A stretch of 5,603 nt of DNA, taken from the NCBI GenBank assembly GCA_002713385.1, contig PAWC01000031.1, positions 18,231 to 23,833 on the forward strand, in the 5' to 3' direction. Both the position numbers and the translations under genes were made by a program. This document shows, piece after piece, positions 1-5,603 of the stretch. How positions within the stretch are numbered: the first letter of the stretch is position 1; every line of letters starts with the position of its first letter. The notes beneath the pieces are model-generated. The model had not been told where the DNA came from, made no database searches, and worked only from the letters and a program-made list of their open reading frames with translations. Origin of the DNA: Fidelibacterota bacterium. Its GTDB lineage: Bacteria; Fidelibacterota; Marinisomatia; Marinisomatales; TCS55.

Positions 1-130
1 GCCCCCGTTTTGTCATTAATTCATTATTAAGATTTGAGTTATATATCTTCAAATCGCTTGAATTTAAGCACAATTCGATATTTATCAACATTTTTTATTA
101 AATAAGAAAATTTCGGGAAAAAATTCTGTA
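1..130. other. AT-rich non-coding stretch after the GT2 gene
   Basis: This is the stretch downstream of the minus-strand GT2 stop codon. I see no convincing coding region or RNA gene in it. Reading leftwards on the minus strand, an ATG at 16-14 opens a frame (M-T-K-R-G) that runs off the window and could be the start of the next gene, but it has no Shine-Dalgarno sequence. The ATG at 24-22 is followed one codon later by TAA and can be excluded. A short inverted repeat (TTCAA at 48-52, TTGAA at 58-62, 5-base loop) has no T-run beside it, so I do not call a terminator here. Confidence 0.5.
61..88 (-). promoter_or_regulatory. possible sigma-70-like promoter, minus strand
   Basis: On the minus strand there is a -35-like TTGATA (88-83, 5 of 6 to TTGACA). 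A 16-base spacer follows, then a -10-like TAAATT (66-61, 4 of 6 to TATAAT). It would start transcription near base 54 and serve a gene beginning at the ATG at 16-14. The surrounding sequence is so AT-rich that matches of this quality arise often by chance, so this is only a candidate. Confidence 0.15.
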
Positions 131-1036
131 TTACCGATGAGAAACTGACCTTGCTCCGCGAATCACTGCGTCGATGACTTGATACCTTGATAACCAATAA
201 CTGCTAAAAATATGACGTGATTTTGACACAACCCAGCGCATAATCGGATTGAACAGTATATACCCTTTCATCGATTTTATCCATTCCCCCCCTAACTCTG
301 CTGAATACTGGGGAAACTGTTCTAATAACGACGGAAGATTAGTCTTTCCGTATAGATACATGGAATTACAAAATTCATTTAATTCTCGGGAGTGATGATG
401 TTCACAAACAGCTGAAAATGAAAAACGCAACCCATCTGGATATTCTTCCCAAAGTCGAATTGCCAACTCGGTGTCTTCACCCCCATAAGAAGTAATATTT
501 TCATCAAAAAGTTCTATAACATCAAACACTGAGCGCTTTAAGGATGTGTTATTAAATAAAAAATGTGAAAATCGAATCGGGATTCCTTCTCCAAAACGGC
601 GTGCACCTCTACGTGAATCATACAAATAGCGATCAAGCTTATTGGGCTGTTGCCCCTCTGGTAAATGGGAATCACCGAGAACACCGACTATATTATTTTT
701 ACCTAATATGTTTAGATGAGCAGAAACCCAATCAGAATTAACCGTCATATCGCTGTCCAGAAAACAAATGACTTCTCCATCTCCCGCCTGTATCCCTGAG
801 TTACGGGTAGCAGACAAACCTCTATTTTTTTCATTATGAATAATCTTGACATGTTGATGATATGAAAATGATTCCAAAATTTCTCCGGTTGTATCTGAAG
901 AACCATCATTGACCAAATAAATAGTAATCGCATTTTCACTGTAGGACTGTTTGAGTAAACTGCTTACACAATGCTCAACAATATACGCAACGTTGTAACA
1001 GGGGACGACAATATCTATTGTAGGTGACTTGTTCAA
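131..1036 (-). CDS. family 2 (GT-A fold) glycosyltransferase
   Basis: This 301-residue protein is predicted to transfer a sugar from a nucleotide-sugar donor to a growing lipid-linked oligosaccharide at the cytoplasmic side of the membrane. The N-terminal GT2 domain has the strand start IDIVVPCYN (7-15), the nucleotide-binding VNDGSSD (42-48) and the metal-binding DSD triad (94-96). A later YGGEDTELAIRL segment (184-195), with Glu187-Asp188, matches the acceptor-side ED motif of the chondroitin-synthase/galactosyltransferase (Glyco_transf_7C) type. Three histidines follow at 213-215. No clear membrane segment is seen; the C-terminal 50 residues are rich in Trp, Tyr and basic residues and may lie on the membrane. 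The start is TTG (1036-1034), chosen because the GT2 fold begins immediately after it and no ATG precedes the core. It overlaps the upstream gene's TGA stop in TTGA. The donor and acceptor sugars cannot be read from the sequence. Confidence 0.9.
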   Translation of the reverse strand: MNKSPTIDIVVPCYNVAYIVEHCVSSLLKQSYSENAITIYLVNDGSSDTTGEILESFSYHQHVKIIHNEKNRGLSATRNSGIQAGDGEVICFLDSDMTVNSDWVSAHLNILGKNNIVGVLGDSHLPEGQQPNKLDRYLYDSRRGARRFGEGIPIRFSHFLFNNTSLKRSVFDVIELFDENITSYGGEDTELAIRLWEEYPDGLRFSFSAVCEHHHSRELNEFCNSMYLYGKTNLPSLLEQFPQYSAELGGEWIKSMKGYILFNPIMRWVVSKSRHIFSSYWLSRYQVIDAVIRGARSVSHR

Positions 1037-2118
1037 GCTATACCCCGTTCTTTGTAATAGCCGTATAAAACATCTGCTGTATTGTGCATATCATGATGGG
1101 TGATAACCCACTCCCGGCTTTTTTTTCTATGTTCTATAACTTTATCCGGACTTGCGATCAGGTCTATTAGCATTTTTTTTAGATTCTCTCCATTTACATT
1201 TACAAATGGATGGTCAGGGATAAACTCAACATATTCATCAACCAGTTCCGTCACACAGCATAGACCCATAGAAAGGGCTTCCACAGAATTCATGCCATAC
1301 CCCCAGCCGCCTCGGTTATGGACCTGGTCAATTAAAATATCACATGACTGTTTAATTATTTGGGTTTCACTGTGAGGCATGTTTTCAATCAAAATAAACT
1401 CAACATTGTTTTTTTCAGCTAACTCTTCACAAACAGGAATAATCGTTTCACTGCCTTTATAATACCGGTCTGTAGGACTGTGACATATGCGAATGGTTTC
1501 ATTTATTTTGAAAGATGGATTATGCTGTTTTGTATCAAAAGGCAGGAACAGATAGTATATGTCTGGGTGTTTTATTAACAAATCCAGTTCACTGGTCACA
1601 TTTAAACTGCTTACTTTATCAATAGTGGGTATAACACCCCTGGTGCGAAGATCCTGACCATGGTATGTACACACAACCGGTTTCTTTTCCGCTTTCAGTT
1701 TTTTCACAAACCGTCCGTCCCGATAAAATTCCAAGCCCCAATCCAAATGATAGACATCGTAGTCATGTAGCCCCAATTCTATAATGGCTGGTTCAATCGT
1801 AAAACTCCATAACCAATCGCGAAACTGGAAATATTTCTTTTCAAATAATGAATTCGGTTTCCATTCTGGTGGACAGCCTTCTTTTTCCTGATAATCGCCC
1901 TTTCCACCTCTAGCAAGCTGATAATATCGATGGCGACCTTGCATATACCAAGGATTTGCTTTCACCAGCGGGAGGTTTAGGCAAATTCCCGGATCATAAT
2001 CGTGCTTAGTTCGATATAAGGTAATGAATGTGCATTCATTGCCCCGGGCTTCATGAGCCTCCTTCCAAAGACTTAATGTGCCTACTGTATTTTCTGGTGC
2101 GATGTATAAAATTTTCAT
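1033..2118 (-). CDS. GT-B fold glycosyltransferase, GT4/GT1-like, divergent
   Basis: This 361-residue protein is probably a cytoplasmic sugar transferase acting on the same glycan as its neighbours. The N-terminus MKILYIAPEN is a typical first Rossmann strand of GT-B enzymes. The middle carries YHGQDLRTRGV (152-162) and HSPTDRYYKG (213-222), the latter placed where GT-B enzymes bind the donor phosphate. The C-terminal half has the donor-site helix NSVEALSMG (277-285) with Glu280. The first Glu of the usual E-x7-E pair is not there: the corresponding position is Trp272 in RGGWGYGMN. No signal peptide or membrane segment is visible, and the length is normal for the fold. The ATG at 2118-2116 is the natural start but has no good Shine-Dalgarno sequence. 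The gene diverges from the LTA-synthase-like gene, with 75 bases between the starts, and overlaps the GT2 gene by 4 bases. The family-level call is firm, the exact family less so, and the specificity is unknown. Confidence 0.8.
   Translation of the reverse strand: MKILYIAPENTVGTLSLWKEAHEARGNECTFITLYRTKHDYDPGICLNLPLVKANPWYMQGRHRYYQLARGGKGDYQEKEGCPPEWKPNSLFEKKYFQFRDWLWSFTIEPAIIELGLHDYDVYHLDWGLEFYRDGRFVKKLKAEKKPVVCTYHGQDLRTRGVIPTIDKVSSLNVTSELDLLIKHPDIYYLFLPFDTKQHNPSFKINETIRICHSPTDRYYKGSETIIPVCEELAEKNNVEFILIENMPHSETQIIKQSCDILIDQVHNRGGWGYGMNSVEALSMGLCCVTELVDEYVEFIPDHPFVNVNGENLKKMLIDLIASPDKVIEHRKKSREWVITHHDMHNTADVLYGYYKERGIA
1043..1046 (-). promoter_or_regulatory. ribosome binding site supporting the TTG start
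   Basis: On the minus strand a GGGG run within AACGGGGTATAGC lies 6 bases before the TTG codon at 1036-1034. It sits inside the last codons of the upstream glycosyltransferase gene. Together with the TTGA stop/start overlap it supports TTG as the real start and suggests translational coupling. It is only a partial Shine-Dalgarno match. Confidence 0.45.
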
Positions 2119-2193
2119 ATTTGACTATATTGTTTCAGGATATAATCTGTAATCTTCAACAAAATTAATACACTTTAATGATATGATAATTCT
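2119..2193. promoter_or_regulatory. divergent start region between the GT-B and LTA-synthase-like genes
   Basis: These 75 AT-rich bases must hold the 5' signals of both divergent genes unless promoters lie inside the coding regions. Visible elements are: a perfect TATAAT on the plus strand (2141-2146) with TTGACT (2121-2126) only 14 bases upstream, a spacing too short for a standard sigma-70 promoter; TATGAT (2182-2187) ending 6 bases before the plus-strand ATG; on the minus strand TATAGT (2129-2124) ending 5 bases before the ATG at 2118; and on the minus strand TAATTTTG (2167-2160), which matches the Bacteroidetes -7 consensus TAnnTTTG but lacks a clear -33 TTTG. Neither gene has a Shine-Dalgarno sequence. 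A short inverted repeat, ATTAA (2164-2168) and TTAAT (2175-2179), could be an operator, or could be chance. Confidence 0.4.
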
Positions 2194-3939
2194 ATGAAGC
2201 AACAAAGGATAATTGTTTACATAGCTGCGTTATTTAAATCCACCTTTGAAAATGTGCACATTTTGGGCCTTTTTGGTATAATTGCTGCGCAAACATTTTT
2301 CCTGCTTGAAATTGTAGAATTTGTTGGATTTAATGCTTTACGTATCATTTTTTCTATCATTGCTTTAACAAATTTTAGCCTGTTGCTCTTTTCCATATTC
2401 CAAAATTACTGGCTGCGGATTTTTGGTGTGGGTGTTTTTCTCCTATTGCTTTGGGTTAATTTACTCAACTTCAGATACTTTGGTTCCACTATGCATCTTG
2501 GTACACTGTTAAATATAGGATTCCTACCTGTACTTGGGTCTCAAATATTGTTATTGATCCGCTGGTTTGATGGTATCTATTTGATATCGTTTATAGCAGG
2601 AATTTTCTTTTTCAAAAAATCACAGAAAATTTCAATAATAAAACGAATTCCAGCAGTATCATTTTTCACCTGTATGTGGCTATTCTTACAAGTATTTCAT
2701 TATTATGCCTCAACACAAAGTCCACTCAATTCCGCCAAAAGATACAACGAGCCATTTTCCCGGTGGGACGTCTACACAGAAATTCGTTTTGAAAGTACCG
2801 ATCATAAAGGTAGTGTATTGTATTTTGGTTTTCTTTGGACATACGGACTTGATCTATACCGTATAAATAAAAACCCAGGGCTTGCATTAGAAATCCCAGA
2901 ATCCAATTTTACAGTTCATATACCTGACAATAAAAAACGGAATATTATTGCCATTCAAGTCGAATCTCTCGATAAAAATGTGATTCATCACACTGTAAAA
3001 GGCAAACTCGTCATGCCTTTCTTACATCATTTAACACAGGCATCAAATTATTTTCCAAAAATATTTGCACAACATACAAGTGTGGGTGGCACATCCGATG
3101 CTGAGTTCTGTGTACTAACTTCCCAATACCCCCTAGGTCATAAAGGCACCTTTTACACCGTTGGTTTAGAGCAACTTCCTTCCATACCAGCTATCTTGAA
3201 TAGAAATGAGTATAATACGTTGGTCTTTCATGGAAATAATGGTTCTTTTTTTAATCGCAAACAGGGGTTGTTAGCTCTTGGTTTTCAACAAACTTTTTTC
3301 AAAAATGATTTCTCCATAAACGATCCTGATAAATGGCACACTATAAAGGATATGGATTTTTTACTTCAGGTTAAACAAATACTCACCGGTGTAAAATCCC
3401 CTTACTTTGCCTACATTATTACATTAACCAGCCATACGCCTTTTGATCTTATTGATGAAAAGGATTATGTTAGTGATTTTCAAGCAGATGATCCGGTTGT
3501 GAAAAATTATTTGAATTCCATGGCCTATGTGGATTCAGCCCTAGAAAAATTCATAACCGCTATGCAGCAAATGGATCCCGAAATACTTATCATTATTTTT
3601 GGTGATCATTGTTCCAATATCAATGAACCGGAATATACATCCTACTCTATAAAAGGTTTGGAGCCCATCCCTCTTTTCATTTTGGATCCTTTGAATCAAT
3701 CTAGTAAAGAAATATCAGTTGCTGGCACTACCATAGATTTTGGACCCACATTGTTTGATTACCTCGATATAGAGATACCAGAATTCTGGCAGGGAAAATC
3801 ATTATTTGACGAACAAAATAAAAATACATTCATTTTTAATTCACCGTACTATTTTGACACGCAAAATAGGATGCAAAAAATATCGGATCAGTCAGTTGAT
3901 ACCGAGGAGATGGATAGAATACAAAAATATATTTGGTAA
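2194..3939 (+). CDS. LTA-synthase-like / phosphoglycerol transferase (sulfatase-fold) membrane protein
   Basis: This 581-residue inner-membrane enzyme belongs to the LtaS/MdoB (COG1368-type) group of the alkaline phosphatase superfamily. Known members move glycerol-phosphate from phosphatidylglycerol onto an acceptor outside the membrane. About five hydrophobic segments are visible (roughly 23-43, 48-69, 72-92, 117-140, 153-172), followed by an external catalytic domain, which is the LtaS layout. Catalytic residues can be placed by comparison with S. aureus LtaS: metal ligand Glu257 in VESL, nucleophile Thr300 in GGTSDAEF, Arg355 in SFFNR, His414 in LTSHTPF, and Asp471-His472 in FGDH. The LtaS pocket Trp before Asn-Arg is Phe353 here. 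The ATG at 2194 precedes the first hydrophobic segment; the next in-frame Met is residue 100, so no other start is likely. It has no Shine-Dalgarno sequence. It lies opposite to its glycosyltransferase neighbours and ends 3 bases from the convergent gene. It may decorate the exported glycan with phosphoglycerol; phosphoethanolamine or another group cannot be excluded. Confidence 0.88.
   Translation: MKQQRIIVYIAALFKSTFENVHILGLFGIIAAQTFFLLEIVEFVGFNALRIIFSIIALTNFSLLLFSIFQNYWLRIFGVGVFLLLLWVNLLNFRYFGSTMHLGTLLNIGFLPVLGSQILLLIRWFDGIYLISFIAGIFFFKKSQKISIIKRIPAVSFFTCMWLFLQVFHYYASTQSPLNSAKRYNEPFSRWDVYTEIRFESTDHKGSVLYFGFLWTYGLDLYRINKNPGLALEIPESNFTVHIPDNKKRNIIAIQVESLDKNVIHHTVKGKLVMPFLHHLTQASNYFPKIFAQHTSVGGTSDAEFCVLTSQYPLGHKGTFYTVGLEQLPSIPAILNRNEYNTLVFHGNNGSFFNRKQGLLALGFQQTFFKNDFSINDPDKWHTIKDMDFLLQVKQILTGVKSPYFAYIITLTSHTPFDLIDEKDYVSDFQADDPVVKNYLNSMAYVDSALEKFITAMQQMDPEILIIIFGDHCSNINEPEYTSYSIKGLEPIPLFILDPLNQSSKEISVAGTTIDFGPTLFDYLDIEIPEFWQGKSLFDEQNKNTFIFNSPYYFDTQNRMQKISDQSVDTEEMDRIQKYIW
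3875..3904 (-). terminator. candidate intrinsic terminator for the flippase-GT4 transcript
   Basis: Read on the minus strand, CGG-T-ATCA (3904-3897), a 6-base loop ACTGAC (3896-3891) and TGATCCG (3890-3884) form a seven-pair stem with one bulged T. The T-rich run ATATTTTTT follows (3883-3875). It lies 38 bases beyond the stop codon of the minus-strand GT4 gene. It is embedded in the codons for residues 561-571 of the plus-strand LTA-synthase-like gene. The stem is of only moderate strength and the T-run begins with ATAT, so I hold this at medium confidence. Confidence 0.42.
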
Positions 3940-3942
3940 AGG

Positions 3943-5049
3943 CTATTTGTTAAGGTTAGAATAAATGTCAAACAACTGTTTTTCCTGCGCTTCCCAGTAA
4001 TACTTTTCAACAAAAGAGTTATAACCATTTAGACTATACAAAGAAAAATTTTCCTTATTTTCAAACATCTTTATGATCCCTTCAGCCAAAGCACGATGAG
4101 AATCAGGTTCTACACAAATCCCACAGTTTACACTTTCAATATATTTTCTGGACGGAGGAAGATCAAAAGAAACAATAGGCAGTTTACAAGCGCTATATTC
4201 AAACATTTTGATTACAATATTATTACAAAATTTATCAATATTGTAAAAGGGCAAAAGTCCAACTGCACTTTGTGCTATTCTCCTGGGAATGTCTATATGG
4301 GGAATGGGAGCAGAAATGTTAACATTCTCTGATAATCCATATTTTTCCAGCAGTTTATGACTTAATTCTTCTTCAGAAGGATAGGAAAAATGGCCTAACA
4401 ACTCCAGAGAAGAGTCAGGATATTTTTCTACAACCAGTTTCATGGCTTCTATCATTAAAAATAATCCTCTTTCCTTACGTAATTGTCCATGGTGAACACA
4501 GGAATGAAGATGTTGGGGTACAGATTTTAAATCTATAGAAAAAATATCCTTATTAGGATAATTATAGATCAACGTACATGGTCCTTTGGCACTGTAATAA
4601 TCGTACAGCCAATCATCGCTGGCAATGAAATAATCCATTTTAGGAAGAAACCAGTTCTCATATTGACGTATTCCAAATCCCAGTAAATGGGGAATAGGTG
4701 CTGGTTTTCTTGAAAATTCTCTGTACATGGCTCGCCAATCTTCCGCCGGATCATAGATTATTTTAACGCTGTGCCTAGATTTGTATTTAACCGCGGGAGA
4801 AAGCAACAACGGCTCGGTGACCTGAACGATGTCTGGTTGAATCGTTTTGAGTTGTTCAATGATCCATGATGAATCACTGACCGGAGATGAACTATCATTT
4901 CCTATAATAGCTATACCATCGCTCACTTTTGAAGAAACTCGAGGATTGATAATGGAAATATCAGCTATTTTTTTAAGAGATCTTGCTAGTTTATAATAAA
5001 TACGATCATCGTATGGATTCGGATTCGAGGTTAAAAGACAGATTTTCAT
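3943..5049 (-). CDS. GT4-type (GT-B fold) glycosyltransferase
   Basis: This 368-residue protein is probably a retaining glycosyltransferase acting on the lipid-linked glycan in the cytoplasm. The N-terminus MKICLLTSNPNPYDDRIYYK carries the Asp-Asp-Arg-Ile signature common in this group (compare H-P-x-D-x-R-I-x-K). HHGQLRKERGL (186-196) is the usual inter-domain strand with the Arg-Gly of the donor phosphate site. KMFEYSACKLPIV (281-293), with Lys281 and Glu284, is the GT4 donor-binding helix (normally KxFEYMAcGxPvV). The Gly of that motif is Lys289, and the first Glu of E-x7-E is Asn276. No signal peptide or membrane segment is seen. Length is normal for the family. The ATG at 5049-5047 overlaps the flippase stop as ATGA, without a clear Shine-Dalgarno sequence, which points to translational coupling. 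The stop codon TAG lies 3 bases from that of the convergent plus-strand gene. The sugar specificity cannot be read from the sequence. Confidence 0.9.
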   Translation of the reverse strand: MKICLLTSNPNPYDDRIYYKLARSLKKIADISIINPRVSSKVSDGIAIIGNDSSSPVSDSSWIIEQLKTIQPDIVQVTEPLLLSPAVKYKSRHSVKIIYDPAEDWRAMYREFSRKPAPIPHLLGFGIRQYENWFLPKMDYFIASDDWLYDYYSAKGPCTLIYNYPNKDIFSIDLKSVPQHLHSCVHHGQLRKERGLFLMIEAMKLVVEKYPDSSLELLGHFSYPSEEELSHKLLEKYGLSENVNISAPIPHIDIPRRIAQSAVGLLPFYNIDKFCNNIVIKMFEYSACKLPIVSFDLPPSRKYIESVNCGICVEPDSHRALAEGIIKMFENKENFSLYSLNGYNSFVEKYYWEAQEKQLFDIYSNLNK

Positions 5050-5603
5050 TTATTAAACTTGAATTTTGATTGAATAAACTTTTTTTCATTTACAGTGAAA
5101 AATTGAAAAACCCACAACAGAATTGGATATAAACCGAGATTAATTAATCCAACAATCCAGTTTTCCCCGGAAAATTTCCATACAAGAAAAAGGCCTCCTG
5201 TAATAAAAATAATGAGCAGCACCCGTTTCCATTCCCATGTAAGAGGATAAAAGCGTTTAATGACAACGTATTGTAAAAGAACCATCACACAATAACCAAT
5301 GAGAGTCGCAACTGCAGCCGATTTATATCCATATTTCGGGATGAGTAGAAAATTTGTCATAATATTTATCAGTGCGGCTGTCCCGTTTAAAATAGGAATC
5401 CAACCATTTTTCTTTTTTATATAAATTCCCGGGAGTTGCACAAGAAAAACTCCCAAAAAAATATAAGCAAGGAGAACGACAGGAACTATACTCAAGCTGG
5501 CCCAGTAAATCGGGCTAATAATCGGGCTGCTGCCAATAGGAATTTGAACTAGGTATTCAATAAAAAAGGTTAGAAAGAGAAAGAGAAAAGATGTCACCAG
5601 CAG
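5046..5603 (-). CDS. polysaccharide flippase, Wzx-like MOP family (C-terminal part, cut by window edge)
   Basis: The visible 185 residues are the C-terminal portion of an inner-membrane flippase that would move lipid-linked oligosaccharide units from the cytoplasmic to the outer face. The frame stays open to base 5603; the GTG at 5597 is internal and not a start. Counting from the edge, hydrophobic segments lie at about 1-17, 34-58, 70-88, 93-115, 127-143 and 148-170. Diagnostic stretches are IVPVVLLAYIFLGVF (39-53) and NIMTNFLLIPKYGYKSAAVA (80-99), close to the conserved N-x-x-x-N-x-x-L-I-P-x-Y-G-x-x-x-A-A-x-A-T of polysaccharide-synthesis MOP proteins. A basic tail (KKFIQSKFKFNK) ends it. 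Whole proteins of this family are usually about 430-500 residues, so more than half lies outside the window. It heads the visible minus-strand operon and overlaps the following glycosyltransferase by ATGA. Confidence 0.9.
   Translation of the reverse strand: MLVTSFLFLFLTFFIEYLVQIPIGSSPIISPIYWASLSIVPVVLLAYIFLGVFLVQLPGIYIKKKNGWIPILNGTAALINIMTNFLLIPKYGYKSAAVATLIGYCVMVLLQYVVIKRFYPLTWEWKRVLLIIFITGGLFLVWKFSGENWIVGLINLGLYPILLWVFQFFTVNEKKFIQSKFKFNK

Noticed and set aside
1100..1375. 91-codon open frame on the plus strand
   Set aside because: It lies wholly inside the minus-strand GT-B gene, opposite its conserved donor-site codons. The protein resembles no family and no start signals are seen.
2121..2146. 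TTGACT plus TATAAT as a strong plus-strand sigma-70 promoter
   Set aside because: The hexamers look good individually but the spacer is only 14 bases, shorter than the usual 16-18. It is kept only as one candidate in the divergent region.
2701..2712. Signal-peptidase site after the last membrane segment, as in S. aureus LtaS (Ala-Tyr-Ala then Ser)
   Set aside because: The local sequence is Tyr-Tyr-Ala then Ser (residues 170-173). The large Tyr at the -3 position is unfavourable for signal peptidase I.
3970..3983. AAAC-AACT-GTTT followed by T residues as a plus-strand terminator
   Set aside because: The stem is four pairs with one G-C pair, too weak to end transcription.
3997..4022. Hairpin on the plus strand (11-base arms, 4-base loop CAAC) as a terminator for the LTA-synthase-like gene
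   Set aside because: The arms are AT-rich with a mismatch and G-T pairs, and no T-run follows on the plus strand.
4096..4332. 78-codon open frame on the plus strand
   Set aside because: It is antisense to the well-supported GT4 gene, with no ribosome binding site and no recognisable motif.
4569..4754. 61-codon open frame on the minus strand
   Set aside because: It is an alternative frame of the GT4 gene; the main frame carries the conserved motifs. The same applies to a 64-codon frame at 745-939 within the GT2 gene.
5595..5597. GTG as the start of the flippase
   Set aside because: The reading frame is open upstream to the window edge, and the protein shows only the C-terminal half of a MOP transporter, so this codon is internal.

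Overview
The window is a piece of a bacterial surface-polysaccharide locus. It is AT-rich (clearly under 45% GC by eye) and densely coded. It holds the end of a MOP-family polysaccharide flippase (Wzx-like), two GT-B fold glycosyltransferases, one GT-A (family 2) glycosyltransferase, and one LTA-synthase/phosphoglycerol-transferase-like membrane enzyme. The organism cannot be named from the sequence. A flippase plus a diverse glycosyltransferase set fits O-antigen, capsule or exopolysaccharide synthesis. Weak or absent Shine-Dalgarno sequences argue against a typical low-GC Firmicute, despite the LTA-synthase-like gene. A Gram-negative, possibly of the Bacteroidetes/Marinimicrobia/Calditrix-like assemblage, is my low-confidence guess.

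Layout from right to left, in the transcription direction of most genes. At 5603-5046 (minus) is the C-terminal part of the flippase, cut by the window edge. It overlaps the next gene (5049-3943, minus, GT4-type glycosyltransferase) by the four bases ATGA. That gene meets the plus-strand LTA-synthase-like gene (2194-3939) tail to tail, with only 3 bases between the stop codons. A candidate intrinsic terminator for the minus-strand transcript lies inside the last codons of the plus-strand gene (3904-3875). Between 2119 and 2193 is a 75-base divergent start region. From it, leftwards, run a second GT-B glycosyltransferase (2118-1033, minus) and a GT2 glycosyltransferase (1036-131, minus). These two overlap by TTGA, and the second starts with TTG. 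Bases 1-130 are a non-coding AT-rich stretch that may lead to another minus-strand gene beginning at base 16.

How the genes may work together (inference): the glycosyltransferases would build an oligosaccharide on a lipid carrier at the cytoplasmic face, and the flippase would move it across the inner membrane. The LTA-synthase-like enzyme has its catalytic domain outside the membrane and could then add a phosphoglycerol (or related phospho-) group to the exported glycan. Because it is on the opposite strand, it is probably controlled separately from the glycosyltransferases. I found no RNA gene, CRISPR array, insertion sequence or obvious long repeat. Nothing here proves a wholly new system. 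The most notable points are the orientation and embedded terminator of the LTA-synthase-like gene and the compact divergent start region.
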